NCBI GenBank assembly: GCA_964020085.1
Contig: OZ026596.1
Coordinates: forward strand, 8,139,239-8,203,238
Direction: 5' to 3'
Source: Micromussa lordhowensis
Lineage: Eukaryota; Cnidaria; Anthozoa; Scleractinia; Lobophylliidae
DNA length: 64,000 bases
How positions within the stretch are numbered: position 1 is the first letter of the stretch; each line of letters starts with the position of its first letter. The notes beneath the pieces were generated by a model. That model was not told where the DNA came from and did not search any database. It worked only from the letters and a program-made list of their open reading frames with translations. Position numbers and translations under genes: made by a program. Shown here one piece after another: positions 12,727-25,319 of this stretch.

Positions 12727-12900
12727 GTTGAACCTCGATATAACGAAGGACCAAGGAACTAGCAAAATATGTTCGCTATAAACGAGGTTTCGTTCTATCG
12801 ATATTCTTTTCCACGTAGCCGTTAACTGTTACTGGGGCCAGGGATATCGTTCGTTATACCGAGAACTTCGTCATATAGAGGTTCGTTAAATCGCGGTACC
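12727..12900. repeat. Pogo/Tigger-type end repeat
   Basis: Starts ACAGTTGAACCTCGATATAA and contains mirrored phrases (CGTCATATAGAGGTTCG). The CAGTTGAACCTC end is typical of pogo/Tigger-family MITEs; a related end occurs near 58446. Boundaries are approximate. Confidence 0.45.
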
Positions 12901-12984
12901 ACGGTACGGTAAATATACTAGTTAAACTGTTCCATACAATAGGAAACGAGAAAACGTACATTCCTCTGGCTGTATTAATCATGT

Positions 12985-13880
12985 TAAGCCCTCCCACTCT
13001 ACGCCGGAGAAATTCGAAAACGCTCAGTACAATCGCCAGGCATTTTGCATTTGTGCTTGAGGAAAACTCGGGCAGGGAAATCACATGATTATTGTGATTC
13101 AGTACACCGTTGTCGAAAAGTTTTGCGTCCACACTAAAACGCAAAGCCAGCGTTTTAAATAGATCGTTTTCGTTTTCACTGTCACGCAATAAAAAAATAA
13201 ATCGAAAACCATCTAGTGGAAAGAGCTAAGAAATTGTGATGTTATAGAAGATAAAAAAATAAGACACTTCTCCAAGTTTTAGCCCTGTGCGTGTCCCCAA
13301 ACTTCAGATATTCGTCGAAATGTTTCGCAGAAATTTACAGAGCCCAGTATGAAAACGCCTTGTTGGTGTACCTCCATGGTACACCAATATGGCGGCCGGA
13401 AAATAATGTAAACATCTGGAACTTACTTTGGCCTTCTAGGCGACTGATTAACAGTACTTAAAAAACAAGTATTTACATAAGCACTTTTCCTAATGCTCTA
13501 GCTTCTAACAGGGCTCAAAATCATGAGATAAGTATATATTTTTCCACAAATTTGATCGTAGCCTTGTGTCACGCACCTCCGTAACCCAGAAATTCAAAAT
13601 GCTCTGGTTTCCAAACGAAGCACGCTATTGAGCTGTAAAGTTGTAAACAGATATAAACATGTCATCTCTTATACCTGATGAGGATGAAAACTTTGGTGGA
13701 TCTTTAGTTTTAGATTTTAGAAAGTGATGACGTCAGTGAAAACGATCTATTCTTCGGGTTTCAGTGAAGAGCGTTTTCGAAAAGCTTCGTTTTCGTGATG
13801 GATTAGTGTGGACGGTAGGCCTAACCGTAGAAATAAAGCTGCGTTTTCAATTTTCTCCAGCGTAGTGTAGACGCTGCCTT
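12985..13880. mobile_element. MITE copy interrupted by about 540 bp
   Basis: 12985-13170 (TACGCCGGAGAAATTCG ... AAACGCAAAGCCAGCG) and 13715-13880 (GTGAAGAGCGTTTTCG ... TTCTCCAGCGTAGTGTAGAC) align in order with the left and right halves of the element at 26443-26805. The interrupting stretch 13180-13715 starts and ends with mirrored AGATCGTTTTCG/CGAAAACGATCT-type sequence. No gene inside. Confidence 0.65.
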
Positions 13881-14574
13881 AAATTTCATTCTATTTTCAT
13901 GTATTTTCAATGTACATTATGTGGTTTCGTGAGCACAAAACAAAAGGAGTTTCAGTCGATGTAAACAGAAAATTACGCTGAAAACTACTGTATCAGAAGG
14001 CTCTGTTTTCCAGAGTTGGTTCGCTCTTTTGGCTTATATAAATTTTGTTTGGAAGCATATCATGAATTCTATTTTCATAATGAAAATAACTTTGAAACAA
14101 ATAACGGCCGCGAAGGAGACTAACAGAGAACCAGTATCGACTAAATCACTTTTTGAAAGAAAGAAGATGGCCTTGGAATACATTTAGATCCATACAGACA
14201 AAAAGTTCAAACCCACTACACCAAAGTATTAGGAACCGTACAAACAACGTTAAAGATTAAACATCAGAGAATAAGGTTAATATGTAGCCATTGACAGAAT
14301 GGCACTGGTTTGAGTGTTCTGTTCCTATCTTTCCAAACCCTAATCAACCAATTGTAGTTTAAATTCCTGGCTGCAATCAGAATCTTATTTTCTGCCAGAA
14401 CGGTGACATCACACATATTTCATGACGTCAAAACCATCACCACCTGATGAAAATCAGAGCATTTAAGCGGGATTAAATAGTCACAAAAGAGTCCCGAAAT
14501 TTTTTCCTTTTCACATGAATAAAAAAAGAACAAAATGTTATGTTGTCCACACTGACACAAATTAGAAAAATCAA

Positions 14575-14758
14575 TAGACCAATTTCGATATATTAAAATT
14601 CAGCCTGAAACAATAGACCTCAGTACCAGGCTCTGGGGAATAACTTAAAAGTTATTCACATACAAACTACAGAGTTTGTGGAGTTTATTCCCCAGAGCCT
14701 CGTGCTGAGGTCTATTGTGTTAGGCTGAATTTTAATACAGTATATCGAAATTGGTCTA
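14575..14758. mobile_element. Foldback MITE, TA-flanked
   Basis: Long imperfect palindrome: TAGACCAATTTCGATATA at the left and TATATCGAAATTGGTCTA at the right. The arms extend through CAATAGACCTCAGTACCAGG to a short loop near 14645-14680. Confidence 0.85.
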
Positions 14759-14759
14759 T

Positions 14760-17190
14760 GTTTGTTCAATTTCACAATTTGATGCTAAAAACCTCTCTCA
14801 GAAGTGGCCGACAAACAGGGATCGACGGTTTGAACAAACACTGGATAGGAACTTCAAAACTCGGTTGGTAAAGCTATTGTTAAAAAGACTAGCGTCAACT
14901 TTGCGTAAAGCGTCACCACAGATGATAAATTAGTTCCAAAAGCGCTTTGAGTTTTGCTTTTTACGCCATAGACGCGCTTTATTGTCGTCACCTTTGAAGA
15001 GCTTTTGTCTTACGTCTATAAATAAACAAAATAAAACACGAGTAATACGTCTAATGAAGAACGTCGAGGCGGATATTACGACGATTGAATCGTGAATATG
15101 GATATTCCGTAATTATAAATCATTTTAAAGAACACTTTGTTGCGAAGACTTCCTGATGCCGGCATCAATAGACGTCTGTCTCGACCACTCACTCCTTTTT
15201 GATTTATTCCGTGTTAGAACTTATGAAAGAAATTGGCCTTGTGGCTGCGTACATGGATTACGACTGCTACTGTCAATAATATTCCACATAAATGAGAACG
15301 AGTCTTGCGTGGGCATTGACAAGGTAGCTACGCGAGTGAAGTTTTCTTGAGCATATGGTACCTTATTGCGATACACCACTTTGGGCAGTGCAAAAGTTAA
15401 GATCAAATCAACGACCAAAATGCTTTTAGCTCTGAAAATGATATCACCATTTTGCACCTTCAATTGCTGCTTTGGAGTTTAATGGACAATTAAAAATTTA
15501 AATATCTTCCTAGAATTGTGTTGAAACCTGATGGAATTGTTTACACGGCCATTCTTTTAAAAGTAATACACGGTTTCCCATACAATATCGCCACAAAAAA
15601 AGTCATTTTGTCAAGCTTAAGAGGAAATAGCACCGATGTTTTCTTTTATCGCGCCGAGTTCAACAACAACTGAAAGTTTATATAAAGGGTTTTTAACTTT
15701 CATTTTCGACTCGCTGAAAGATGAAATTGAAAATAATTGAATATCCATATGTAGGGGCAATATTTACTATGTAGTTTCTAATGACTCCCTGGGCCAAACT
15801 AAAAAGTGTAAATATTAGACCGAAGACCGAAAAAGACCCCAAAATAAAAACACAAATCCCCGCGACCGCTAAAAATAGAGAGTCACGCAAACGTGAATGA
15901 AATATTAGAAGGTAATTGCGCGTTGGGGTGAAACAAGCGTGAGAAGGAGGGATTTGAGAGGTGACATGAAACATCATTGCATACACGCAGTGCTAATCAG
16001 AACAATAATTTTTTGATTTGAAGGAACACGCAATGCAGGAATCAAAAAGACAGGCCCTTTACTTGACACTAGCAGTGCTTAAACAGTGGGAAACAATCGT
16101 GTAAACTCCACGTCCTTGGATAAAAGGGTTTTAAACGAGCCTTATACAAGCATGTTGCTGCTTTGCGTTATTTTGGCCTCAGTGTTAACGAGTACCGCAT
16201 CGTGAATGAAACCGACAAATGTCACTTAGAGCGATGCTATGTCAATCAAGCGCCCATCTTCTGAATGGCGATCGGTCTGAACCAATCAGATGACGTTCTT
16301 TAATGGTTGCCACGCGAGCAAAGGCTCGAGTACTCCATTCAACAATTAACCTCCATCTGCGGTGGAAATGCAAAATAGGTTGTCATGCAAGGTAATTTAC
16401 AATAGCGACAGTTCAACCACATAAATTCAACCCGATCGCGCACTTGAGTGAGCAATGCACAACGTGCGTTTCGACTGTAGTTTGGACAAGGATGGAAATA
16501 TTTTCACGCGTGGGTAAAATTCTCAGCAGTTCAGCGCGCAATGATTTTCGTGAGCCGCCAACGCGATTTGTTGCGTTAAGAGATTAGTGTCAATATTTCG
16601 TTTACGCTCGATCGCATCAATTGCTATGCAAATTTACGTGTTTCCACGCATACCCAGCAAGCGAGCGTGCACAGCAGCCAAAAATAACACGAGTATTCCG
16701 GAACCCGTGCGATATGCCAAATGTGCACACGACCAGTGTCAAAGAGCTTTGCTCTTGTCCACAGCTGGGAGAAGGAGGATTTTTTTCACAATTCCCAAGT
16801 ATGCTCTCCCGGCTGTTCCCGTTTGCAAAATACACTCTATGAATGAACCTCGTGGGGCGTCAAGCGAGACTGTTGCTCATTGGTTATGCTTGAACGATTC
16901 CGGCGCTGTGATTGGTCAAGAGACTCATCAACTTCTGTTTTACCCCCCGAATTCACACCTGAGAAAAGCTTTGCGCGTGGCTTATTAGTAGTCCCTTTGA
17001 AAAGCATTTGTTTCAGTACGTAGCCGGCTCGCGCTCAGCGACACTACAAAGAGAGTACACATTGGAAAACGTCGCCAGTCCTGGCCAAATCAGCCTCGAG
17101 CAAAACACAGCAATTGTCAACAGCCGAAGAGTTAAGGAAGAGAATAATAACACATTTCAGCTCGCAGACCGGGTATTTCTATTTCACTTT
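14760..17190. other. Upstream flank of Mos; no other gene recognised
   Basis: No frame with family motifs. Inverted CCAAT boxes (ATTGGT) lie at about 16877-16882 and 16912-16917, roughly 300 bp upstream of the Mos start codon, in a region where GC content rises. They may be part of the Mos promoter. Confidence 0.4.
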
Positions 17191-17196
17191 CGAATC

Positions 17197-18201
17197 ATGG
17201 TGCTGCACGAAGTTCAGAGAACATTGTGTGAGAGCTGCAGCAGGCTTCGACGAAGGGAAATGGTCCACAACACGATTCACAGCGGCAAGTTTGACGCCTC
17301 TGACCTTAAACTAGGACGATTACTAGGAAGTGGAGGGTTTGGATGTGTGTACGAGGCAAGATATCGCGGTGAGCGACTGGCAGTTAAAAAGCTTCATCAG
17401 GGAACAAAGAACGAGAGAGCTGCGCTGGAAAGTTTCGAAGCTGAAAGTTCCATTCTACACTTCAGCCATCCGAACATTGTGCGAAGCCTCGCTGTGCTCA
17501 CAATTATGGACGCCAGATGCGTGATTATGGAGTTCGCCGGCGAAAGGAACCTACAAAGCGTTATAAACGATCCATTTGAGGAGTTAGGCAGAGATCGGCG
17601 CAGAAAATTCTCATTAAACATTGCCACAGCCTTGGAGTTTGCCCATCAGCAAGGGCTGGCCCATCTAGACTTAAAACCGGGCAATGTGCTCGTTACTGCG
17701 GACGATCAGTGCAAACTGGCAGATTTCGGGTGCTGTCGAGCCGTGGAGGAAAATAATAAGCCTGCTAGCCCAACCAAGTCGAATCTTACGGGAACTTATG
17801 CCTACAGAGCACCGGAACTTCTAAAGGGCGAAAGTCCAACGACAAAAGCGGACATTTATTCCTACGGAGTTTGCCTTTGGCAAATGTTAACAAGAGAGCA
17901 GCCTTATGGAAACGAAAATCAACATGTAGTTATTTTCGGAGTTGTCGCGTATCAGCTGCGCCCCGAATTAAACGAAGAAATCACAGGAGATGAACAATAT
18001 GTAAATTTAATCAGACAATGTTGGCAAGCCGAGGCAAAGTTAAGACCTGCAGCTTCTGACATTGTTGCCAAGCTCCAAGAAATCGGAGCTGCTGAAACAG
18101 CGGACTTTAGCAGAGATCTGCTAGAAGAGAAAAAAGTCAACGACTTCGACAGATCCGTTTGTATCTCTCAGGTGTGCCATCAAAACACTCGACTACACTA
18201 A
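17197..18201 (+). CDS. MOS: Serine/threonine-protein kinase Mos (intronless)
   Basis: Germline MAP kinase kinase kinase that drives the MEK/ERK cascade in maturing oocytes and holds meiotic arrest. Single exon of 334 residues, near the usual length (human 346). The frame is open further upstream without an ATG, so the start at 17197 is chosen as the first ATG. Visible motifs: glycine loop GSGGFGCVYEA (from residue 44), lysine K64 in AVKK, catalytic loop HLDLKPGN (156-163; Mos has LD where most kinases have RD), DFG at 176-178, RAPELLKGE (204-212), then KADIYSYGVCLWQM and VVAYQLRP. The LDLKP(A/G)N and RAPELLKGE signatures are Mos-specific. Cnidarians are known to carry more than one mos paralogue, so paralogue assignment is open. 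Confidence 0.95.
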   Translation: MVLHEVQRTLCESCSRLRRREMVHNTIHSGKFDASDLKLGRLLGSGGFGCVYEARYRGERLAVKKLHQGTKNERAALESFEAESSILHFSHPNIVRSLAVLTIMDARCVIMEFAGERNLQSVINDPFEELGRDRRRKFSLNIATALEFAHQQGLAHLDLKPGNVLVTADDQCKLADFGCCRAVEENNKPASPTKSNLTGTYAYRAPELLKGESPTTKADIYSYGVCLWQMLTREQPYGNENQHVVIFGVVAYQLRPELNEEITGDEQYVNLIRQCWQAEAKLRPAASDIVAKLQEIGAAETADFSRDLLEEKKVNDFDRSVCISQVCHQNTRLH

Positions 18202-18317
18202 ATGTGGTCCCCATTAAGTCAGCAGTGCAATGGACAATCTAGTTTTCTAGTATTTCAATGCAAATTTTTTTTGCAAAGTGACAACGGGTTGTAATTTCGC
18301 GACCCGTGCACAGAACA

Positions 18318-18365
18318 TTTTTTATGCTTCCAAAGGACGTTCGAGAAGAAAAAATGCTTTTTTAT
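18318..18365 (+). promoter_or_regulatory. Two CPE-like motifs in the Mos 3' UTR
   Basis: TTTTTTAT occurs at 18318-18325 and again at 18358-18365, about 97-144 nt before the AATAAA at 18462. Cytoplasmic polyadenylation elements (consensus UUUUAU) switch on mos mRNA translation in vertebrate oocytes; the sequence and position would permit the same here. Confidence 0.5.
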
Positions 18366-18461
18366 AAAAATGAATCAAGTTATATTGTAAACATTTGTAT
18401 AATAATATTACTATTACAAAAAAAGTGCTCCTGCCAAGAAGAAAATAATGTATGAATTCTC

Positions 18462-18467
18462 AATAAA
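18462..18467 (+). terminator. Poly(A) signal AATAAA of Mos
   Basis: Canonical hexamer 261 nt after the Mos stop codon, the first clear one downstream. Confidence 0.7.
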
Positions 18468-18479
18468 AGAATGCAACAA

Positions 18480-19508
18480 TTTGCAAATTAAGTTCGTGAT
18501 CGTTTGATTTTTCGCCGCATAACGCATGGGTAGTTTTCCTAGTGCGATATTTTGCTTCCATGTGTAAACCATGACTCACGGAAGCGAAATGGCGCACTCT
18601 TTTGTTCCAGTCGGTGGGCTTTACTTTTTAGCTTGATATTAATTTGGCAGCTATTTCAAAAGTCTTCCACAGATCGGCCGATAAAGGTTGACAAAGCACG
18701 CTAGGCTTGGTCAATCGGGTGACTTGGTCGACACAAAACCATGTTAATTCTCGAGAGAATTGCGAATCGGCGTCTTTCGCGAGACTTAGCGCAACTTAAT
18801 TTTTACTTCTGGTCTATTCTTAAACCCCCTGGAGACGCCTTTGTCAAGGCCACGTTCTTGCAACGACAGTTCCACGCAGATCGATCGCGCAGAGTTTTTA
18901 CAACAGATCAGGAATATTGGCACGGGTCGGTTAACTCATTTCAAGTAAAACGTGATCTCTCGTATAATCAAAGTTTGCAAATCTAAAAAAAATGCGCAGT
19001 TTTTAATACTGCCAACCTTGTGACCGACCGACCGAGCCTTAAAAAGCGTGAATGCTAAACCCAAGCACAACAAAGAAAACTACAAATTTGCATTCGTTGC
19101 ACATAAAAACTAATTGTAGTTATCCAGCTGTAGTTGTCCATTAAAATCAATAGTGCCTTTTGCAACCATGGTACAAGGGACTCGGCAAATTCACTGGCAA
19201 CTCCATTGTGTCTTCACCTGCTGGGGGCGTGCCATGCATTGATCATGAACTGGCCTCGATCGCTGATTGGTCGCTGAGACAATACAATCAATTTTCCTAA
19301 TAGGCGACGCGTGCCGTAGCGCGAGCTGCTCATACGTGAAGCCGCAAGAGAGCAAAGCGCTGGGTCGTCGAATACACTATATGCTAAAGGACTGGCTAAA
19401 CTAGGAAACATCGTTGCGGAGGCAAATGTTTTCCAGTTTAGCCGCGCGGGAAGCATATGCTGCGGAAACAAATTTTGCTGCTCGGAAACAAATTTTTTTT
19501 TTGCCTCA

Positions 19509-19539
<31 letters not shown>

Positions 19540-22395
19540 CCTTCCGAAACATATGTTTGCCACCATGAAAACAATCTTGACTAGGTTCCAGTGCTGCTCA
19601 TTTAAAAATGTTTTCTGGCAACGGCGAGCGTGCAGCAATGGCTGCCTGATGCGACGCCACAAGGAGGCCATAGAAAAGGGAAAGGAATGGAATTGAAAGG
19701 ACGAGGAGAGATAATTACTCATCGTTCGATAAGTCGCGCAAAACCGTAAAAGCACCGAAACATGAGGTAATGATGCGTAATTGGAGCTTTCCGCTTTTGA
19801 ACGCACATCTTATTAGACATCATGGCTACACTTAAACCCAGATCATGAAAGCGCTTGTATTAAATTCGCAGCGTTAAATTTGTAAGGATTACGAGTAAAC
19901 TGCACCTTGACTGATCATTCGCTTACGATCAAACAGCTCTATTGCTTTTTACTCTATCGCACAGTCCAGCAATATATCGAGTCCCCGGGAAGTCATTGAA
20001 AACGAATGTCCACCCCCGCTGGGTTTGCAGGTTGAGGCGAGAGACGTCAAATCATTACCTATGCAAAAAACGTGCAGACAGCTGAAAATCGAAATCAATG
20101 GCATTGTAATGGAGAAGCAAATCCAATCAAATGTTAGGTCGAGACTTTTCTGCAGGGAGCCGATAGCTCAACCATCGTCCAACCTCTACCAACGCGCGCG
20201 GAATTATCGCAAAATCAACTCGACAAAAGTTCTGCCAAACAATATTTCCAGTTGTTCACCCAAGCTACACAAGGAATCGTCATTAAATAAACTTTCAGCT
20301 CAATCTTTCCTTCCGTTGTTTGGATACGCATTTTCCGAAATAGAAAAAGTAAATAACTGCACGTCGGCTTACTGATTAATGAAGTTCCGAAATTTCTTTT
20401 GTTTCTGCGCTGAGCTACGCTGTCGCTAGGCAACAATGCGAGCAGAGTATGGTTGGAAATTGAAACGTTGCTTAGGGGAAGTGTGAAATTTGATCTAGCA
20501 GAACTTTTTAGCCATGCAGGATGGTCGGCCTTGGAGAAGCACACGCCAGAGGGTGATTCTTTGAAGATAAATGGCTAATTTAACCGACACGATCTGATAA
20601 ATTTGACCGAGAATTTACACGCGGGTTACCGATAAAATAGAGCATCTTGATATCAATCGAACGATTGAGGAAAAATGTAGAAAAGCTTTCAAAGCTTTAC
20701 AATGAAATACACGAGTTTCAATTGGCCACGCAGATTGTAAATGGCTGAATTTGTTTTCATACAAGCAGAATAGAAAAGGAGAGCATTTTAATAAAGCCTT
20801 CGATGGATGTAAATTGGTTTAACTCGGAGCGAAGCTGTCAAAAGCTATTGACTGATTTACGAGAGCATCTTAATCAAGCAAACATCGAGGTAACTACGGC
20901 ACAAATGCCTTGCTATTGTGGAGTTATCTTGGGGCTTACAACTTCCGCACAGTCAAATTACCGTCTTTTCAAACAAAATCCAAATCAAGCTTAAACAATA
21001 CTCTCTTTAGTCAAACATTCTTATCATTAAGAAAATGGCCTTATTTTCATTCGTGCGACAGGTGAAACTCGCAATGTGATTGAATACAACCAAAACATTG
21101 TTCAGCGCGAGGTTAGACATAAACACGGTAGCAACGCTATTTATCATAAACTCGAAACTAGGAGCAACAGATGGTAAAAGCCACACAAAAGAAAATGAGG
21201 AAAAAGGCGAAAAGAGAAAAGAATTACAAAAAACCTCACACAGGTTACTAGGTAACGACATGAGAGGAAATGTTTGTCTTTCGAACGCAACATTTTTCTA
21301 AATCAAAACCAGCGAAAATAATCTTGAAGTTCTCTTCATGTTGTTTGGTCAAGGAGACCATATTTAACGCGAAGATCTTAACATCGAGGCTAAAAAGGTG
21401 AAGGTGGTGCAGTGTTTATAGAATAAACCGGCTTGCCTCTAATCAACTTTCATTTTTATTCCGCATCACAGCAGAACGTGCCACTTTGCTGACCTAATTG
21501 CTCTTGCAAGCAGAGCATAAGTTTGCTTGACTGGTTTCTCGGAGCAAAACATCACGGGAAAACGTTTTGCTTTCGACCTTCTCAACGAGTTAAGAATATT
21601 AGTAATATTATTACGCAAGTCGCAACGGCTACATTAAGCGCACGCTCCATTCACCCATGTGTAAAATATTGCACGTTTTCAATGGGGGAGCTAGTCTAGC
21701 AGCTGTTCTGTGGACTAAACAAAGAGAAAAGTATTCTGAACACACGCGGCTTATTGTTCGCAGACAACTGCAAGAATTTGATCCCAAATTAAATTGTACA
21801 ACCACAGTTGCCGGTCGTGTAACTAGCCAACGTCGAACCGTGCCGCTCGCCTCCGAGTTTCCCAATGTACGAAGGTCAATTTGCACCATTTTGAGGGTAC
21901 CCACGTGATTCATGCGGTTGCTATGTGGATCTCCGCTGAATTAGTTTCTGAATTCAAAAAGGTTTTTAGCGGCTTTTTACATAATAAACGGCCACATGCT
22001 TGCAGAGTGTTGCTATCGAAGAGAAGCTTGCTCGATTCTCACGGGGACTGAATTAAAGTAAAGCTTGCGTGCGGTGTGGGGTTCGTTTTGTTTTGGCTCT
22101 GGGCTGACAAAGAATACGGCTCCTGTGGAGCGCTGCATTTTCTGACCTTGGAATAAAAGAGGCGGTGAGAGTTAGGCGTCTGATTTACAATTTAACGATA
22201 AAATGATCGCCTTAACTCCAGAGGCGGCTCAAAATTTCTGCGATTTTTGTTCAACTCTACATCTGTCAAATGAGAAATTTTATATCGCCCGGCCCAGTTC
22301 ACTTACATAAACATCAACGCAAGAACAAGAGCAACTCTTGACTAGCCTGTTAAACGAGTTCACCAGAAAAATTTTAAAAGCATAATCCATTGTCC
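18480..22395. other. Intergenic, no gene recognised
   Basis: No frame with recognisable motifs; the longest (20025-20375 plus, 116 codons) follows an acceptor-like TGGGTTTGCAG but matches nothing I know. At about 19400-19600 there is a degenerate tandem of a roughly 20-nt unit around GGAAACAAATTTT in both orientations. Confidence 0.4.
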
Positions 22396-22396
22396 G

Positions 22397-22980
22397 CTAC
22401 AACAATAACCTTTTCATGCCATAATCGAAATGATAATTTTCCTTACAGAGTTTCATAGACTTCTCTTCATAAAGGTTGTGAGAACTGAGAGCTACACCAC
22501 GAACAATTCCCTCGCCTGACCATTCAATTCCAAAGACTGAAATGGAGTACGTCAAGGTTTGCGCATCTTGAAAAGTTTAACCTAAGTTTTTCAAGTTCGT
22601 CGTTTGCAATCCGTGTCAATCTTCTCCATCCTTGACTATCCATGTTCCTTTATGGTTTATTACTATCTCTCTGGTGTTTTTATATCTTCGTAAACCACTA
22701 TTTTCAGGTTTCCTTCAGTTTTGAGCGAGTTTTCTACGTAGCCAAAACAACTCGCCAAAATAATTGCCGTGATCGAGCTCCCTTTAGCAGCACAAAAGAG
22801 ACAACAACTTTCATGTGAAGAATATACTAAAACCTGCCATGGAGTGTAGCAGATTCGTGCATTTGACATGCCATGATCGAAATGATAATTTTTCTTACAG
22901 AGTTTCATATACTTCTCTAAATAAAGGTTGAGAATTAAGAGCTACACCACGAAAAATTCCCTCGCCTGACCATTTTCTTT
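22397..22980. repeat. Dispersed repeat copy 2 between direct repeats
   Basis: A flanking phrase (CGAAATGATAATTTT, then TTACAGAGTTTCATA and GAGCTACACCACGAA) occurs at about 22427-22505 and again at 22878-22960. Between them lies the family copy (22541-22870) also seen at 10075-11065 and 24325-24640. Confidence 0.65.
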
Positions 22981-23511
22981 ACTCGTCAAGTTAAATCTCC
23001 CTCAAAAATGTATTTCAGACGTTAAAGTACGACCAACTTGACCATAAAACGCATTTTTGATGCGTTTAGCTCAAAGTATGCGAAGAAGCGCCTTTTCCGG
23101 CGGGACTTCTTCGTAGAGTATCCGAAGAATTTCCGACTGTTTAATCTCTATAGTTTCAAGTGAATAGAAACAGCAAGGTTATATCTTAGGCGGCCCTCGA
23201 AAAAGAAAACAGAGCTTTCAGCGCAAGAACTGTAGAGTTATTGCACCGGTAGTGCAAAGGTTGATAAATGACTTCTCTGAGAGACGAAGTTTGTCTCAGC
23301 TTTTGTTTCTCGTGAAAAGTTCTGAAGTTATTCCGCGGTTCCTTTAAAACTCGCCTTAATTCTGGTAGATTTTCAACCTGTCATTTCCGAGTAAAGTTGT
23401 GCCTCTGATTCAAAACGAGTCATGTCGTGCAAAACCTTTCATGTGAAAATGAGTTTGAGAGCCTGTAGGCGGAACACATTTTCATATGAATGGTTTCGCA
23501 CGAAGCTCCTA

Positions 23512-23833
23512 CAGATATATATGACATATATATCTGACTTACTTTCTTACTACCGTCCAGCAAGACTGCTAAGTTCGTCTGCACAAGATCTGCTTCGCAA
23601 TACTTATTATAATCTTAAAAATTACGGAGCTTGGTCCATTGCAGTGGCTGCCCCACGTCTATGGAACGCGTTACCTTGGCCGTTAAAAGTTCGAACTCAG
23701 TTGACATTTTTAAATGACAACTTAAACCATACCTTTTTCTTTGTTTTTATGTAAATTGCTGACCTATTTTACCATGTTTAAGTTTATTGCTGTAAAGCGC
23801 CATTGAACCATCGGGAAATGGCGCTCAACAAAT

Positions 23834-23906
<73 letters not shown>
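23512..23906 (+). mobile_element. LINE 3' end (5'-truncated), microsatellite tail
   Basis: An open stretch (to about 23754) encodes the C-terminal tail typical of CR1/L2-type LINE ORF2: ISDLLSYYRPARLLSSS, then WSIAVAAPRLWNALPWPLKV, and a stop. A 3' UTR follows, ending in (GAT)n and then (TTA)n at about 23833-23906. The reverse transcriptase core is absent, as in ordinary 5'-truncated insertions. Confidence 0.8.
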
Positions 23907-23907
<1 letters not shown>

Positions 23908-24324
23908 AGACTCGGTTTGACACAGAGGTACAAGACAACTCGGAAATAGCCTACTGTTAGTCTCCCGATTCGTCCGAGAATTGGATTTCCCAAACGGGCT
24001 TCTGTCCAATGCTTAAACAGAGAGATAATTCTTGATAACGAAGTCACCTAGAAGAGATGTTTTGAAAAAATGTATAGAAAAAAATTACTAAGTACGGTAC
24101 TCGCCAAGTTTCTGTCAAGTGACCGCTGTTGTAGACGAGCATGCAGGTATTTCAATAGTAGAAAGAAACTTCTTGAAGCAGACAAGACTCTCAACGGGAA
24201 AATAATTTCCGGACACATAAAATTCTTAGAATCCCAGTTCTCAGTTCAAGTTCAACAACTGCTTGAAGACTTGTTTGAGTGTCATATGTGCAGTGAATAG
24301 TCAAGCTGTCGAAACACTCAATTC

Positions 24325-24640
24325 CAAAGAACTGCGCCTCTTGAAAAGTTTAACCTTAATTTTTCAAGTTCGTCGTTTGTAATCTGTGTTAATCTTCTCC
24401 ATCCTTGACTATCCTTGTTCCTTTATGGTTTATTACTATCTCTCTGGTGTTTCTATATCTTCGTAAATTGCTATTTTCAGGTTTCCTTCAATTTTGAGCA
24501 AATTTTCTAGGTGGCCAAAATAACTCAAATTGCCGTGATCGAGCTCCCCTTAGCAGCAAAAACGAAGTAACAACTTTCATGTGAAGAACATACTAAAACC
24601 TGCCATGGATTGTAGCAGATCTGTGCATTTTACTGCTTAT
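24325..24640. repeat. Dispersed repeat copy 3
   Basis: Uninterrupted copy closely matching 22541-22870 (TTCAAGTTCGTCGTTTG ... CTTCGTAAATTGCTATTTTC ... CGTGATCGAGCTCC ... AAAACCTGCCATGGA). Confidence 0.75.
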
Positions 24641-25319
24641 TTTAGTACAGATTCATTTCTACTGAACAATATTATAAACTAAAGAGCCGAATACTCGTTC
24701 TCCGCCTTCAGTTGCAACGAACGATGGTCAGCTTAGCTTCGCCTTCGCCTACTTGCCCCATAGAAGACTATGGCTCGGGCTCCAAAAAAATTCTCTACTG
24801 TCTACTGAGAACAAACAAACACCTACCTCGAAAGCCTCTCGCACTATATACTTTGTGATTGCATCGAAAAACTAACCGAAGACTAAGTCTCGGGTGAAAC
24901 TTGTCGATATAGAAGTTTTGGTGGCTAGATATACACCAGTGTTAGTTTTAGTATTATCTGCCACACAAATGGCAAATTTTTAAGTACTTTCTAAATCATA
25001 TCGTTGCAGATTGTTGAACAGTTCGCTTCAAAAATGACTGAGAACAAATCTTCTAAGAAAGAACTTGTCGATAACTTTGCATTGTGTGGTTGATTAAAAG
25101 TTACTTTCTCCGTAGCAGCAGTTTAGCGACGTAAATTTTCAAGTAGTGACCTAAACATTATTTTTTCCACAGTTTTTACACTCTAGCAACACTTAATAAC
25201 CATCCCAGATAAAGTTAGAAAGGAAGTGAAAAGAACCGGTGTGATGAAATACTAACGCGCATGTATTTAGCAAGATTATGAGAAGATTTGCTGTCCAATT
25301 ACCCCACTCCCCTGCAAGG

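Noticed and set aside
17008..17196. Upstream extension of the Mos frame (63 codons)
   Set aside because: It begins with a TTG and has no ATG or conserved Mos sequence; the first ATG at 17197 gives the expected length.
23764..24047. Poly-Asn/His/Ile minus-strand frames
   Set aside because: They are translations of the (GAT)n(TTA)n microsatellite at the LINE tail.
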